This document shows, in pieces, positions 1 to 7,729 of a stretch of 17,974 bases of DNA; positions within the stretch are counted from its first letter, which is position 1, and the number at the start of each line of letters is the position of its first letter. Both the position numbers and the translations under genes were made by a program. Where the stretch lies: positions 1 through 17,974 of the forward strand of contig VERK01000020.1 in assembly GCA_018882725.1 (NCBI GenBank). The letters are read 5' to 3'. This stretch comes from Actinomycetota bacterium (GTDB lineage: Bacteria > Actinomycetota > Acidimicrobiia > Acidimicrobiales > Ilumatobacteraceae). The notes under the pieces were generated by a model that ran no database searches, had not been told where the DNA came from, and saw only the letters and a list, made by a program, of their open reading frames with translations.

Positions 1-569
1 ACGCATCTGCGGGGGAGATCGCCGTCGACCGCGATCGGATCGGCTACGTGTTCCAGGACGCGACCTTGTTGCCGTGGCGCACGGTCCGCCGCAACGTCGA
101 ACTGCTGGCCGAACTCCACGGCATCGACAAGGCCGAGCGGGCCGCCCTGGCGCAGACCGCCATCGATCTGGTGGGTCTGCAGGGCTTCGAGAACCACTTC
201 CCGCGGTCGCTGTCGGGCGGAATGCGCATGCGCGCGTCGTTGGCGCGAACGCTCACCTTGAAGCCGCCGGTCTTCTTGTTCGACGAGCCGTTCGGCGCGG
301 TCGACGAGATCACCCGCGAACGACTCAACGAAGAAACGCTCCGCCTGTTCGAGCAGGAGCGCTTCGCCGGCCTCTTCATCACGCACTCCATCAGCGAGGC
401 GGTGTTCCTGTCGACGAAGGTCTATGTCATGTCTTCTCGTCCGGGACGGTTGGTGGCTTCGTTCGACGTCCCCTTCGAGTACCCACGTCGACCCGAAATC
501 CGTTTCGACGCCCGATTCGCCGAACTCTGTGGCCAGGTCAGCCTGGCCCTGCGAGGAGCGCACTCATGA
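1..569 (+). CDS. ABC transporter ATP-binding protein, NitT/TauT/ThiX type (5' end outside window)
   Basis: ATPase subunit that powers an inner-membrane importer. The frame is already open at base 3, so the start and the Walker A motif lie upstream of the window; 188 residues are visible. In order they show the Q-loop FQDATLLPW (51-77), the ABC signature LSGGMRMR from base 210, Walker B VFLFDEP (270-290) followed by the D-loop region FGAVDE, and the switch histidine in ITHSISEAVFL. The wording of the Q-loop and of the tail (VMSSRPGRL) is typical of the SsuB/TauB/ThiZ group, which imports sulfonates, nitrate, pyrimidines or similar small molecules. Its TGA overlaps the permease ATG (ATGA at 566-569), so the two are co-translated. 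No substrate-binding protein is in view; it may lie upstream. The substrate cannot be read from the ATPase. Confidence 0.93.
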   Translation, partial: ASAGEIAVDRDRIGYVFQDATLLPWRTVRRNVELLAELHGIDKAERAALAQTAIDLVGLQGFENHFPRSLSGGMRMRASLARTLTLKPPVFLFDEPFGAVDEITRERLNEETLRLFEQERFAGLFITHSISEAVFLSTKVYVMSSRPGRLVASFDVPFEYPRRPEIRFDARFAELCGQVSLALRGAHS

Positions 570-1435
570 GCGACCCCACCACTTTCGACCCGGTCGAAGC
601 GATCATCGCCGATGCCGGTCAGATGCCCGAGGCCAAGCGGTCACGCGGTTCGACCTTCGCCGCTGTGGTCCTGCCGCCCCTCACCATCGGAGTCGCCATC
701 GTCGGGCTCTGGTACTTCATCAGTTACGTGCTCCTCGATCCGAAGAGGCGCTTCCTTCTCCAGCCACCGCATGAAGTCTGGAACGTCGGCTTCGCCGATT
801 GGGACAACTTCTCCACGATGCTCGAAGGAATGTGGTCGAGCACCAAGGTCGCGTTCTGGGGACTTCTCATCGCGATCCTGCTCGGTTTCGTCCTGGCCAT
901 CGTCATGAGTCAGGCCAAGGTCGTCGAACGCGCGATCTTCCCGTACGCGGTGGTGCTGCAGGCCATTCCGATTCTGGCCATCGTTCCGCTCATCGGCTTC
1001 TGGTTCGGATACGGCTTCTCGTCGCGAGTACTGGTGTGCGTGATCATCGCGCTGTTCCCGATCGTCGTGAACACGTTGTTCGGGCTGCTATCGGCCGAAC
1101 AGGGGATGCACGACCTCTTCACGTTGCACAAGGCGAACCGTCTCACGCGATTGCGGCGCCTCATGTTCCCGGCGGCTCTGCCGGCGGTGTTCGCTGGTCT
1201 GCGCATCTCGGCTGGTTTGTCGGTGATCGGCGCGATCGTCGGTGACTTCTTCTTCGGTCAGGGCGAAGTCGGAATCGGCCAGCTGCTCAAGCGCTACGCG
1301 AACCGCCTCGAGGGCGAGCAGTTGTTCGCGTCGGTGATCTTGTCGAGTGCTCTCGGTGTGTCGGTCTTCTTGTTCTTCGGATGGCTCTCGGGTCGGCTGA
1401 TCGGCAAGTGGGCCGGCGAATCACGCGGTAGCTGA
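566..1435 (+). CDS. ABC transporter permease, NitT/TauT/ThiX type
   Basis: Membrane subunit of the same importer, 289 aa. I start it at the ATG overlapping the ATPase stop, although the frame stays open upstream to base 74; that extension is antisense-like, low-complexity Arg/Gly sequence overlapping the ATPase. About 34 cytoplasmic residues precede six probable membrane segments (near residues 35-57, 95-118, 128-148, 155-177, 205-230, 255-275). The stretch LQAIPILAIVPLIGFWFGYG (131-150) and the coupling loop ending FPAALPAVFAGLRIS (201-215) are hallmarks of the family. The QAIPILAIVPL wording is closer to what I recall of ThiX/RibX-like pyrimidine and vitamin importers than of nitrate or taurine permeases, but this is a weak substrate clue. 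The 3' end overlaps the convergent desaturase by 15 bp. Confidence 0.92.
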   Translation: MSDPTTFDPVEAIIADAGQMPEAKRSRGSTFAAVVLPPLTIGVAIVGLWYFISYVLLDPKRRFLLQPPHEVWNVGFADWDNFSTMLEGMWSSTKVAFWGLLIAILLGFVLAIVMSQAKVVERAIFPYAVVLQAIPILAIVPLIGFWFGYGFSSRVLVCVIIALFPIVVNTLFGLLSAEQGMHDLFTLHKANRLTRLRRLMFPAALPAVFAGLRISAGLSVIGAIVGDFFFGQGEVGIGQLLKRYANRLEGEQLFASVILSSALGVSVFLFFGWLSGRLIGKWAGESRGS

Positions 1436-2449
1436 CGGAATCTCCGGGCTCATCTGGTACGCCAGATCGGTGCGCTGGCGCCACAGGGCCGGGATGATGT
1501 CGCGGTACGCGTGAATGATTCCGCGGTACGGCGCCGGGAGATCGTGTCCGATCAGACGGTGGAGTCGGGGCAGGTTGTGGTACGGCACCGACGGGAACAT
1601 GTGGTGCTCGAGGTGGTAGTTCATGTTCAGATACAGGAACCGCAGGACCGGATTCATGTACACGGTTCGCGTGTTGAGTCGGTGGTCGAGAACGTCCTCG
1701 GCTAGTCCGGCGTGTTGAGTCGTACCGAAAACCACCAGCAGCCAACGTCCGTACAACGACGGTAGTCCCACCAACATGAGCGGCAGGAGGCTCGTCGTGA
1801 CGACGCTGATGGCGGCCGTGACGATCCAGATCGCGGCGTGCGTGCGGCCCCAGAAGATGGCTCGCGCGGCTTCGCGGGGCGGCACGTAGTCGGCCTCGGC
1901 CGCTGTCAACTTGCCGACGACGTTGGCGGCGTACTTCTTGAACTCGGCCCACGTGCTGAGGATGCCGAACATGTCGGCCACGATCTTCCAGAAACGAACC
2001 GGTCGCTGGTAGGCGATCTCGGGATCGCGACCCACGATGATCGTGTCGGCGTGGTGTCGATGGTGGCTCCAGCGCCACGACACCGGCTCGCGAACGTCCA
2101 TGAACGATGCGATCTGATACACGACGTCGTTGGCCCATCTGGAGCGGAAGGCAGTGCGGTGTCCGCATTCGTGCCAACGGGCGTCGGATGCCGAGCCGTA
2201 CAGGGTTCCGTACACGAAGGCGGCCGGAAGCGTCCACCACGACAACCAGGTGACGACGAGCCACCATCCGGCGGCGACGGTCAGGGCCAACCACAAGATC
2301 GTGTGGAAGGTGGCCGGATTGTTTCGACGCGTCATGATCGCGAGAAGTTCGTCGCGCTCGACCGGCGACTTGTACCACGTGGCTCCGGCCAGACCGCTCT
2401 GAGCCGCGCGGTCGTTCTCGGGTCCGGTCAGTGAATAGTCACGCGCCAC
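1421..2449 (-). CDS. Membrane fatty acid desaturase family protein
   Basis: Di-iron integral membrane desaturase/hydroxylase, 342 aa from the chosen start. All three histidine clusters are present: HECGH (93-97), HHRHH (129-133) and HLEHH (279-283), plus an extra QHAG histidine near 246. Hydrophobic segments lie around residues 50-85 and 202-240. The N-terminus ARDYSLTGPE followed by GATWYKSP resembles a conserved lead-in of this subfamily as I recall it, so the start must be upstream of it; GTG at 2449 fits and overlaps the end of the preceding oxidoreductase gene by 11 bp. An ATG at 2476 would add nine residues and a larger overlap. No Shine-Dalgarno sequence is seen, so translation is probably coupled to the upstream gene. 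Substrate (fatty acyl chain, alkane or carotenoid-like) is not determined. The tail runs 15 bp into the permease gene. Confidence 0.9.
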   Translation of the reverse strand: MARDYSLTGPENDRAAQSGLAGATWYKSPVERDELLAIMTRRNNPATFHTILWLALTVAAGWWLVVTWLSWWTLPAAFVYGTLYGSASDARWHECGHRTAFRSRWANDVVYQIASFMDVREPVSWRWSHHRHHADTIIVGRDPEIAYQRPVRFWKIVADMFGILSTWAEFKKYAANVVGKLTAAEADYVPPREAARAIFWGRTHAAIWIVTAAISVVTTSLLPLMLVGLPSLYGRWLLVVFGTTQHAGLAEDVLDHRLNTRTVYMNPVLRFLYLNMNYHLEHHMFPSVPYHNLPRLHRLIGHDLPAPYRGIIHAYRDIIPALWRQRTDLAYQMSPEIPSATA

Positions 2450-3233
2450 GAGCGAAGTGTAAACGCAGACGATCAATGGTCTCGATCGCGCCGTCGATCA
2501 TCGTGCTCAGATCGCCCCCGTCGACGAGCGCGAGGCCGAGACTGTCGGGCGTGAACTCGGCGGCGAGCGACGCGAGGCGAGGGGCCAGAGACTCAGGCGT
2601 GCCGGCGATCGACCAGCGGTCTTCCGGAGTGGTGAAGCGCACCGATTGGTAGAGCGCAATGGCGATCGGTCGAGCCGAACGAGCCAGTTCGATCACACGA
2701 CCGATGTCGTGGTGCTCGAATCCCGACAAGAAGACCCCGTCGGCCTCGCGGGAGGCCAGGCGATTCAACTGTTCTCCGCGCGCACCGACGAATTGTGGAA
2801 TCGATCGTGGTGGCGCGGCGTGAGCGGGTGGCGTGTAGCCCGCATCCGATTGGCCGCGCATGACTGCGGCGGCCGTGCGGAGTGCATCTCGCACGACGCC
2901 GACCGGACGTTCGGTCGACAGCCCGAACGGTTCGAGTGATTCGTGGCCACCGACACCCCAGCCCAACGTGAGTCGGCCGTGACTCAATTCGTCGACGGTC
3001 ATGGCGGTCGACGCCACCGCACCGGGATGACGCAACAGCGGTGAGGTGATGCCGATTCCGAAGCGAATCGTCGAGGTCAGCGGCGCGGCGGCCGCGAACA
3101 ACGCGAGTGGTTCACGAGACACGCCCTCGTCGGCGATCCAGACCTCGTCGACACCGGCGCCGTCGAGGCGGCGAATCGATTCGACGATCTGCTCGGCCGG
3201 TGCCACCGGGTAGATCCATACGCCGTACCTCAC
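2439..3233 (-). CDS. Luciferase-like (LLM) flavin- or F420-dependent oxidoreductase, short form
   Basis: TIM-barrel oxidoreductase of the bacterial luciferase superfamily, 264 aa, shorter than the usual 300-350. It starts MRYGVWIYPV from a GTG; the barrel strand and cofactor-loop signature LSHGRLTLGWGVGG is at 83-96, preceded by a typical GIGITSPLLRHPGAVASTA block (60-78) and followed by IPQFVGARGEQ. Such proteins use FMNH2 or reduced F420 for hydride transfer or monooxygenation; F420 use is common in Actinomycetota but the sequence does not decide. It is the first gene of a two-gene minus-strand unit with the desaturase and diverges from the amidohydrolase across 57 bp. A -10-like AAGACT lies 6 nt before the start, with no ribosome-binding site, suggesting a leaderless message. 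Confidence 0.87.
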   Translation of the reverse strand: MRYGVWIYPVAPAEQIVESIRRLDGAGVDEVWIADEGVSREPLALFAAAAPLTSTIRFGIGITSPLLRHPGAVASTAMTVDELSHGRLTLGWGVGGHESLEPFGLSTERPVGVVRDALRTAAAVMRGQSDAGYTPPAHAAPPRSIPQFVGARGEQLNRLASREADGVFLSGFEHHDIGRVIELARSARPIAIALYQSVRFTTPEDRWSIAGTPESLAPRLASLAAEFTPDSLGLALVDGGDLSTMIDGAIETIDRLRLHFARGA

Positions 3234-3239
3234 TCGCGC

Positions 3240-3245
3240 AGTCTT
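3240..3245 (-). promoter_or_regulatory. Putative -10 element for the short LLM gene (leaderless)
   Basis: On the minus strand the hexamer reads AAGACT, matching the -10 consensus at positions 2, 4 and 6. Six bases separate it from the GTG at 3233, which puts the predicted transcript start on or next to the start codon. No clear -35 is seen. The element is weak alone; it is supported by the same spacing in front of nine other genes here. Confidence 0.4.
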
Positions 3246-3278
3246 TCACGAGGGACCGAGTCGGGACGGGGAGCGTGT

Positions 3279-3284
3279 CAGAAT
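3279..3284 (+). promoter_or_regulatory. Putative -10 element for the amidohydrolase (leaderless)
   Basis: CAGAAT matches four of six positions of TATAAT and ends 6 nt before the GTG at 3291. There is no purine-rich ribosome-binding site at the right distance. Predicted transcription would begin at the start codon itself. It is back-to-back with the minus-strand promoter at 3240-3245, and the two -35 regions would overlap around 3256-3268. Confidence 0.45.
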
Positions 3285-3290
3285 GAGATC

Positions 3291-4532
3291 GTGAGCGACC
3301 ACCTGATCCGCAACGTGGTGGACGCCAGCGGTCGGACCATCGACGTGCACCTATCGGACGGTCGTATCGCTGCCGTCGGAGCGAATCTCTCGGTCGAGTC
3401 CTCGGTCGCCGCCGATGCGTTCGACGGACGTGGGTGGATCGTTCTGCCGGCGCTCGCCGAACCGCACGCTCACCTCGACAAGGCACTCACGGCGCACAAG
3501 GTTCCGAATCCGAAGGGCGACCTGATGGGCGCCATCGAGGCCTGGATCGGAGCGGCCGAACGCGGTGTGTTCGGACTCGAAGAAATGACCGAACGCGCCG
3601 TCGCGGCCCTCACCAAGTTGGTGGCTTCCGGCGTCACGTTGGTGCGTACGCACGTGAACGTGGGGGAGTCCGACTCCGACCTCATGCATCTGCGAGCGAT
3701 CCACGCGGCCCGGCGGGCCATGGAGCATCTGGTCGACGTGCAGATCGTCGCGCTCATGCACTCTCCGCTCAGTGGAGCCGAGGGTGCGGGAAATCGAAAG
3801 GCCTTGGCGGCTGCCCTCGAGTTCGGCGTCGATCTCGTGGGTGGTTGTCCGCATCTCGAGGCCGACGGTCCCGGAATGATCGACGTTGCACTCTCAGCCG
3901 CGGCTGAAGCGGGTATCGGCGTCGATCTACACGTGGACGAAACGCTCGACCCGAACATGTTGACTCTGCGCGATCTTGCCACCGCGGTAATCGATCGCGG
4001 ATTCGCGAGCCCGGTTGCGGCCAGCCACTGTGTGAGTTTGTCGATGCAGCCCGTCGACGTGCAGCGCGAGGTGGCGATGCGTGTGGCCGAAGCCGGAGTG
4101 GCGATCGTCCCGCTGCCGCAGACGAATCTCTTCTTGCAAGGTTGGGACCATCACACGGCGATGCCCCGCGGCATCACGCCCATCGACGTTCTGCGCGAGG
4201 CGGGGGTCGTCGTGGCCGCTGGTGGCGACAACGTGCAAGATCCGTTCAATCCCGTCGGGCGGTCCGATCCGCTCGAGACCGCGTCTCTTCTCGTGATGGC
4301 CGCCCACCAGATGCCGGAGGTGGCGTACGAGATGGTCAGCAACGACGTCCGACGAGTGCTCGGTCGTGCGTCCGTCGACATCGCGCCCGGCGCCCCGGCC
4401 GATCTGCTCCTGGTGCGTTCACGTTCGATTCGCGAGGCAATCGCCGACGCGCCGGTCGATCGTCGTGTGTATCGCGCGGGCCGACTGGTCTCGGTGACGA
4501 CCTCCACTCACTGGATGGACCAACGGCCCTAG
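3291..4532 (+). CDS. Cytosine-deaminase-like metal-dependent amidohydrolase
   Basis: Cytosolic hydrolase of the amidohydrolase superfamily, 413 aa, with CodA-like architecture. Metal and catalytic residues are all visible: EPHAHLDKAL with H59 and H61, H214 and E217 in LHVDE, H246 in ASHC, and D313 in GGDN. E217, H246 and D313 fall at the same residue numbers I recall for E. coli CodA. The block LPQTNLFLQG and RGITPIDVLREAG also matches CodA wording. Substrate-contact positions differ: CodA Gln156 aligns with a histidine (H157), Asp314 with Asn and Trp319 with Phe. The reaction is therefore probably deamination or ring hydrolysis of a nitrogen heterocycle other than cytosine. The only in-frame start near the conserved N-terminus is GTG at 3291. 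It is followed after 45 bp by a luciferase-like gene, and an importer of a family including pyrimidine transporters lies 1.9 kb upstream. Confidence 0.88.
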   Translation: MSDHLIRNVVDASGRTIDVHLSDGRIAAVGANLSVESSVAADAFDGRGWIVLPALAEPHAHLDKALTAHKVPNPKGDLMGAIEAWIGAAERGVFGLEEMTERAVAALTKLVASGVTLVRTHVNVGESDSDLMHLRAIHAARRAMEHLVDVQIVALMHSPLSGAEGAGNRKALAAALEFGVDLVGGCPHLEADGPGMIDVALSAAAEAGIGVDLHVDETLDPNMLTLRDLATAVIDRGFASPVAASHCVSLSMQPVDVQREVAMRVAEAGVAIVPLPQTNLFLQGWDHHTAMPRGITPIDVLREAGVVVAAGGDNVQDPFNPVGRSDPLETASLLVMAAHQMPEVAYEMVSNDVRRVLGRASVDIAPGAPADLLLVRSRSIREAIADAPVDRRVYRAGRLVSVTTSTHWMDQRP

Positions 4533-4551
4533 AGGGTCGGGGTGCGACTGG

Positions 4552-4557
4552 TACTCT
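4552..4557 (+). promoter_or_regulatory. Putative -10 element for the LLM-P450 unit (leadered)
   Basis: TACTCT fits the TANNNT core and lies in the 45-bp gap after the amidohydrolase stop. Its expected start near 4564 would give a leader of about 14 nt that includes the Shine-Dalgarno sequence at 4568-4573. This differs from the leaderless arrangement elsewhere in the window. Read-through from the amidohydrolase is also possible. Confidence 0.35.
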
Positions 4558-4567
4558 CGAAGCAGTT

Positions 4568-4573
4568 GGGAGG
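4568..4573 (+). promoter_or_regulatory. Shine-Dalgarno sequence deciding the LLM start
   Basis: GGGAGG lies 4 nt upstream of GTG 4578, inside the frame of a longer candidate starting at GTG 4542. The longer N-terminus (MRLVLSKQLGGL) would translate this site and does not resemble the family; KVGAFFFGG after 4578 does. The site therefore fixes the start at 4578. Confidence 0.7.
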
Positions 4574-4577
4574 TCTC

Positions 4578-5741
4578 GTGAAGGTCGGTGCATTCTTCTT
4601 CGGTGGAGTCGAGATGGACGATGCGGGTGGTGGCCCGCCGCATCCGATGGACCGTCGGTATTCCAATGAGCACATGTGGAAGGCGACGCTCGACTACGTG
4701 AACTCGGCCATCGAAGCCGATCGCCTCGGGTTCGAGTCGTTCTGGACCACCGAGCACCACTTCCAATACGAGGGCTACGAGGTCATTCCCAACGGACTGC
4801 TCATCTCGACCTGGATCGCGGCTCAGACCAAGCGCATCAAATTGGGTGCGATGTTCAACGTGGTTCCGCAGTGGAACCCGATGCGGTTGGCCGAAGACTT
4901 CGCCACGCTGCACAACTTGTCGGGTGGTCGCGGCGTGCTCGGCGTGGGCCGTGGCACCGTGCCGCGCGAGGTACTGCACCTCAACGACAAGGGTGTGTCG
5001 ATCGGGTCGCACGACAACCCCGAGAAGTCGGCCGACGACGACTTGAACCGCGAGGTGTTCGAGGAGTCGATGGAGATCGTCCGTCGCTCGCTCACGCAGG
5101 AGACCTTCAGCTTCTCGGGTAAGCACTTCCAGATTCCGTTACCGGGTATTCCCGACCGTGGCAGCACCGTTCAGGACCTCACTTTGGTGCCGCGCCCGCT
5201 GTATCCGTTCGAGATCTGGCAGGCGGTCACGAGTCCGCCCACGCTCGACTACGTGGCCAAGGTCGGGCATTCGGCCGTGTTCTGGAACCAGCACTATTCG
5301 TTCATCAAGCGGTTCTGGGACGCGTATGGCGAGAAGTACGCGGCCGCTCACGACGGCGCCACACTGGCACCCAGCGCCAATCGCATGCTCGTCATCTCGA
5401 TTCGGATCGAGGATTCGTACGAGAAGGCGTGGCAGAGCGCTACGCCCGGGCACGACGAGTTCTGGAAGTTCCTCGGACCGTACGGTTGGAGTCGCGGCTA
5501 CATGGGCGAAGATGGCAAGCCAGCCAAGCCCGGTCTCATTCCCACGCTTCAGGAGTCGGTCGACAACAAGACGATCCTGCTCGGGACTCCCGAGCAGGTT
5601 GCCGAGGGTGTGCAGTTCTACAAGGACCTGATCGGCCTCGACTACATCACGATCTTCCCGCACATGCTCGGAGACTCGTACAAGAAGGCCGACGAGCAGA
5701 TGGCGCGGTTCATGCACGAGGTCATGCCGCTGGTCAAGTGA
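4578..5741 (+). CDS. Luciferase-like (LLM) flavin-dependent monooxygenase
   Basis: Full-length member of the bacterial luciferase family, 387 aa. It begins KVGAFFFGG, with WTTEHHFQYEGY at 57-68, NVVPQWNPMRLAEDFATLH (94-112) and the flavin-loop motif LSGGRGVLGVGRG (114-126). The EHH motif and overall length resemble alkanal-monooxygenase-like proteins that take FMNH2 from a separate reductase; a flavin reductase gene is present at 11489 but not in the same operon. The substrate is unknown. The gene follows the amidohydrolase by 45 bp and precedes a P450 by 19 bp on the same strand, so the two oxygenases are likely co-transcribed. The start is the GTG preceded by GGGAGG. Confidence 0.9.
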   Translation: MKVGAFFFGGVEMDDAGGGPPHPMDRRYSNEHMWKATLDYVNSAIEADRLGFESFWTTEHHFQYEGYEVIPNGLLISTWIAAQTKRIKLGAMFNVVPQWNPMRLAEDFATLHNLSGGRGVLGVGRGTVPREVLHLNDKGVSIGSHDNPEKSADDDLNREVFEESMEIVRRSLTQETFSFSGKHFQIPLPGIPDRGSTVQDLTLVPRPLYPFEIWQAVTSPPTLDYVAKVGHSAVFWNQHYSFIKRFWDAYGEKYAAAHDGATLAPSANRMLVISIRIEDSYEKAWQSATPGHDEFWKFLGPYGWSRGYMGEDGKPAKPGLIPTLQESVDNKTILLGTPEQVAEGVQFYKDLIGLDYITIFPHMLGDSYKKADEQMARFMHEVMPLVK

Positions 5742-5760
5742 CCAGTCAGCGACTCGGAAC

Positions 5761-6984
5761 GTGACCGACTCCGATCTCATCGCGCGGTTCCGTCCGTCTG
5801 ATCCGGAGTTCATCGCCGATCCGTATCCGGCCTTGTCGGAGATTCGCGAATCGACACCGATCTTTCGCAATCCGGCCACCGGACAGTGGACCGTGACTCG
5901 CTTCGCCGATGTCCACGAAACATTGCGCGACAAACGCCTCGGGCGGAGCTACTCGCACCTGTATTCGCACGCCGAAGTCGGGCGATCCGAACCCGACTCG
6001 CGCTGGTCGGCTTTTCATCAGCACGAGCGGTGGTCGCTCCTGTGTCTCGAGCCACCCGATCACACTCGTATCCGACGCTTGGTGGCCAAGGTCTTCACCC
6101 CTCGCGCGGTGGCGGCCTTGCGACCAGCGATCGAATCGCTGTCGGCCGAGATCTTCGATCAATGCGTCGAGACTTCCGACTTCGATCTCATCACCGACTA
6201 CGCCCAGCCGTACTCGGTTGCGGTCATCTGCTCGATGCTCGGAGTTCCTCGTTCCGACACCCGCGCACTCCTCGATTGGTCGCACGCCATCGTCAAGATG
6301 TACGAACTCTCCACGACCGACGAGGTCAGCGCGCGGGCCGATCGGGCGGCCGCCGAGTACATCGAGTACACCCGGGCCCTCATCGCCGAGAAGCGAAAGA
6401 ACCCCGACGGTCTTCTGGTGTCGGAATTGGTGCGGGTAGAAGACGAAGGCGACGTGTTGACCGAGGACGAGATCGTGTCGACCACCATGGTGCTGCTCGA
6501 GGCCGGCCATGAAGCGACCGTGAACACACTCGGAAACGGCGTGCGCGCCCTCATGCACCACCGTGATCAGTGGCAACGACTCGTCTCCGGCGAGGTCGAG
6601 ACACGCGTCGCGGTGGAGGAGTTGCTCCGGTTCGACGCCCCGCTCCAGTTGTTCGAACGGTGGGTGCTCGAAGAGGGTGTGGAGATATGTGGGCAGTCGA
6701 TGCGGGTGGGGGACGAAGTGGCCATGCTCTTCGGTTCGGCCGAGCGTGACCCTCGTCGTTTCGAGCGTCCCGACGAGTTCGACATCGGACGAGGAGACAC
6801 CGCCCACATCGGCTTCGGTGGCGGCATCCACTTCTGCGTGGGTGCGCCTCTCGCGCGTCAGGAGATCGACGTGTCGTTGCGCGGACTCGTCGATCGATTC
6901 CCGAATCTCGAACTGGTGCGCGAGCCCGAGTATCACCCGAATTTCGTGATCCGGGGATTGAAGGAATTGCGGGTCAGCGGCTAG
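5761..6984 (+). CDS. Cytochrome P450
   Basis: Soluble bacterial class I P450, 407 aa, a normal length. Visible landmarks are the C-helix EPPDHTRIRRLV (97-108), the I-helix oxygen-binding AGHEAT (248-253), the K-helix ExxR (E287, R290), and the heme loop FGGGIHFCVGAPLAR (352-366) with the proximal ligand C359. It oxidises an organic substrate with electrons from a ferredoxin and a ferredoxin reductase; neither partner is encoded in the window. The GTG start gives MTDSDLIARFRP, and no upstream in-frame alternative resembles the family. It lies 19 bp downstream of the luciferase-like gene without a convincing promoter or ribosome-binding site in the gap. The last 11 bp overlap the convergent phosphodiesterase gene. 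Subfamily and substrate are not assigned. Confidence 0.95.
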   Translation: MTDSDLIARFRPSDPEFIADPYPALSEIRESTPIFRNPATGQWTVTRFADVHETLRDKRLGRSYSHLYSHAEVGRSEPDSRWSAFHQHERWSLLCLEPPDHTRIRRLVAKVFTPRAVAALRPAIESLSAEIFDQCVETSDFDLITDYAQPYSVAVICSMLGVPRSDTRALLDWSHAIVKMYELSTTDEVSARADRAAAEYIEYTRALIAEKRKNPDGLLVSELVRVEDEGDVLTEDEIVSTTMVLLEAGHEATVNTLGNGVRALMHHRDQWQRLVSGEVETRVAVEELLRFDAPLQLFERWVLEEGVEICGQSMRVGDEVAMLFGSAERDPRRFERPDEFDIGRGDTAHIGFGGGIHFCVGAPLARQEIDVSLRGLVDRFPNLELVREPEYHPNFVIRGLKELRVSG

Positions 6985-7723
6985 GCCAGAGCCCGTTGGC
7001 GCGAGCGATGCGCTCGAGGACCACGGTGTCGTCGGTCATGATGCCGTCCACCCCGAGATCGATGAGTCGCTGCATTTCGCGCGGGTCGTCGATGGTCCAC
7101 ACGTGCACTGGCTTTCCGGCACGTTGTGCTCGGGCGACCGATCGCGCCGTCACGACGGGAATCGGACCTTGTGACACCGGGACCTGGAAACAGTCGGGGC
7201 CGCGTGGAATCGAACCGGCGAGCCATTGCGTCACCTCCCGCGGACTGGCACTGGTGCAGACGCGCGCTCGTTGGCGAATGGTCGCCAGGCGACGATGGCT
7301 GAACGACCCGATGCAGACGCGATCGAGACAGTCGAGGCGATGCAAGAGGGCGAGGAGCGGTTCGACTGCTGCATCGGTCTTGGCATCGATGTTGAAGAAC
7401 GCATCGGGAAATTCTTCGAGGAGATCGGACATGAGTGGAATCGAGTGATCGCCGGCCACCCGCGCCTCGGCCACGGCGCTCCAGGTGAGTTCGCCGATCG
7501 AACCGGGCCGACCACAGGTGCGACTCAGGTCGTTGTCGTGGAACGCGGCCAGCACGCCGTCGGCCGTCGCGTGGACGTCGGTTTCGAGATGCCGGTAGCC
7601 GAGTTCGTACGCGTGGCGAAAAGCGGCCATCGTGTTCTCGGGAGCGAAGCCGGTTCCACCGCGGTGGGCGAAGGGAATGAAGCCTCCGTCGTGGTTGATC
7701 GAGAGGTACCGGTGGGTCTTCAC
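6974..7723 (-). CDS. Glycerophosphodiester phosphodiesterase (GDPD) family protein
   Basis: GDPD TIM-barrel enzyme, 249 aa, which cleaves glycerophosphodiesters to glycerol-3-phosphate and an alcohol. Motifs: AHRGG (19-23) with the first catalytic histidine, FAPENT (26-31), LETDVHATADGV (46-57) with metal-binding E47 and D49, FHD (61-63) with the second histidine, and HVWTIDDPREMQRL plus GVDGIMTDD near the C-terminus. The open frame continues upstream to 7981, but that part overlaps the divergent aldehyde dehydrogenase and has no family similarity; GTG 7723 is the first sensible start. There is no signal peptide, so it probably acts in the cytoplasm. A -10-like GATACT lies 6 nt before the GTG. 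The 3' end overlaps the P450 stop. Confidence 0.9.
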   Translation of the reverse strand: MKTHRYLSINHDGGFIPFAHRGGTGFAPENTMAAFRHAYELGYRHLETDVHATADGVLAAFHDNDLSRTCGRPGSIGELTWSAVAEARVAGDHSIPLMSDLLEEFPDAFFNIDAKTDAAVEPLLALLHRLDCLDRVCIGSFSHRRLATIRQRARVCTSASPREVTQWLAGSIPRGPDCFQVPVSQGPIPVVTARSVARAQRAGKPVHVWTIDDPREMQRLIDLGVDGIMTDDTVVLERIARANGLWPSR

Positions 7724-7729
7724 GACATC

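Noticed and set aside
74..565. N-terminal extension of the permease that would make a 453-residue protein
   Set aside because: The extension is an out-of-frame reading of the ABC ATPase gene; the ATGA overlap gives the natural start.
1287..2378. 363-residue minus-strand frame overlapping the desaturase
   Set aside because: Arg/His/Pro-rich shadow of the desaturase frame; the three histidine boxes are in the other frame.
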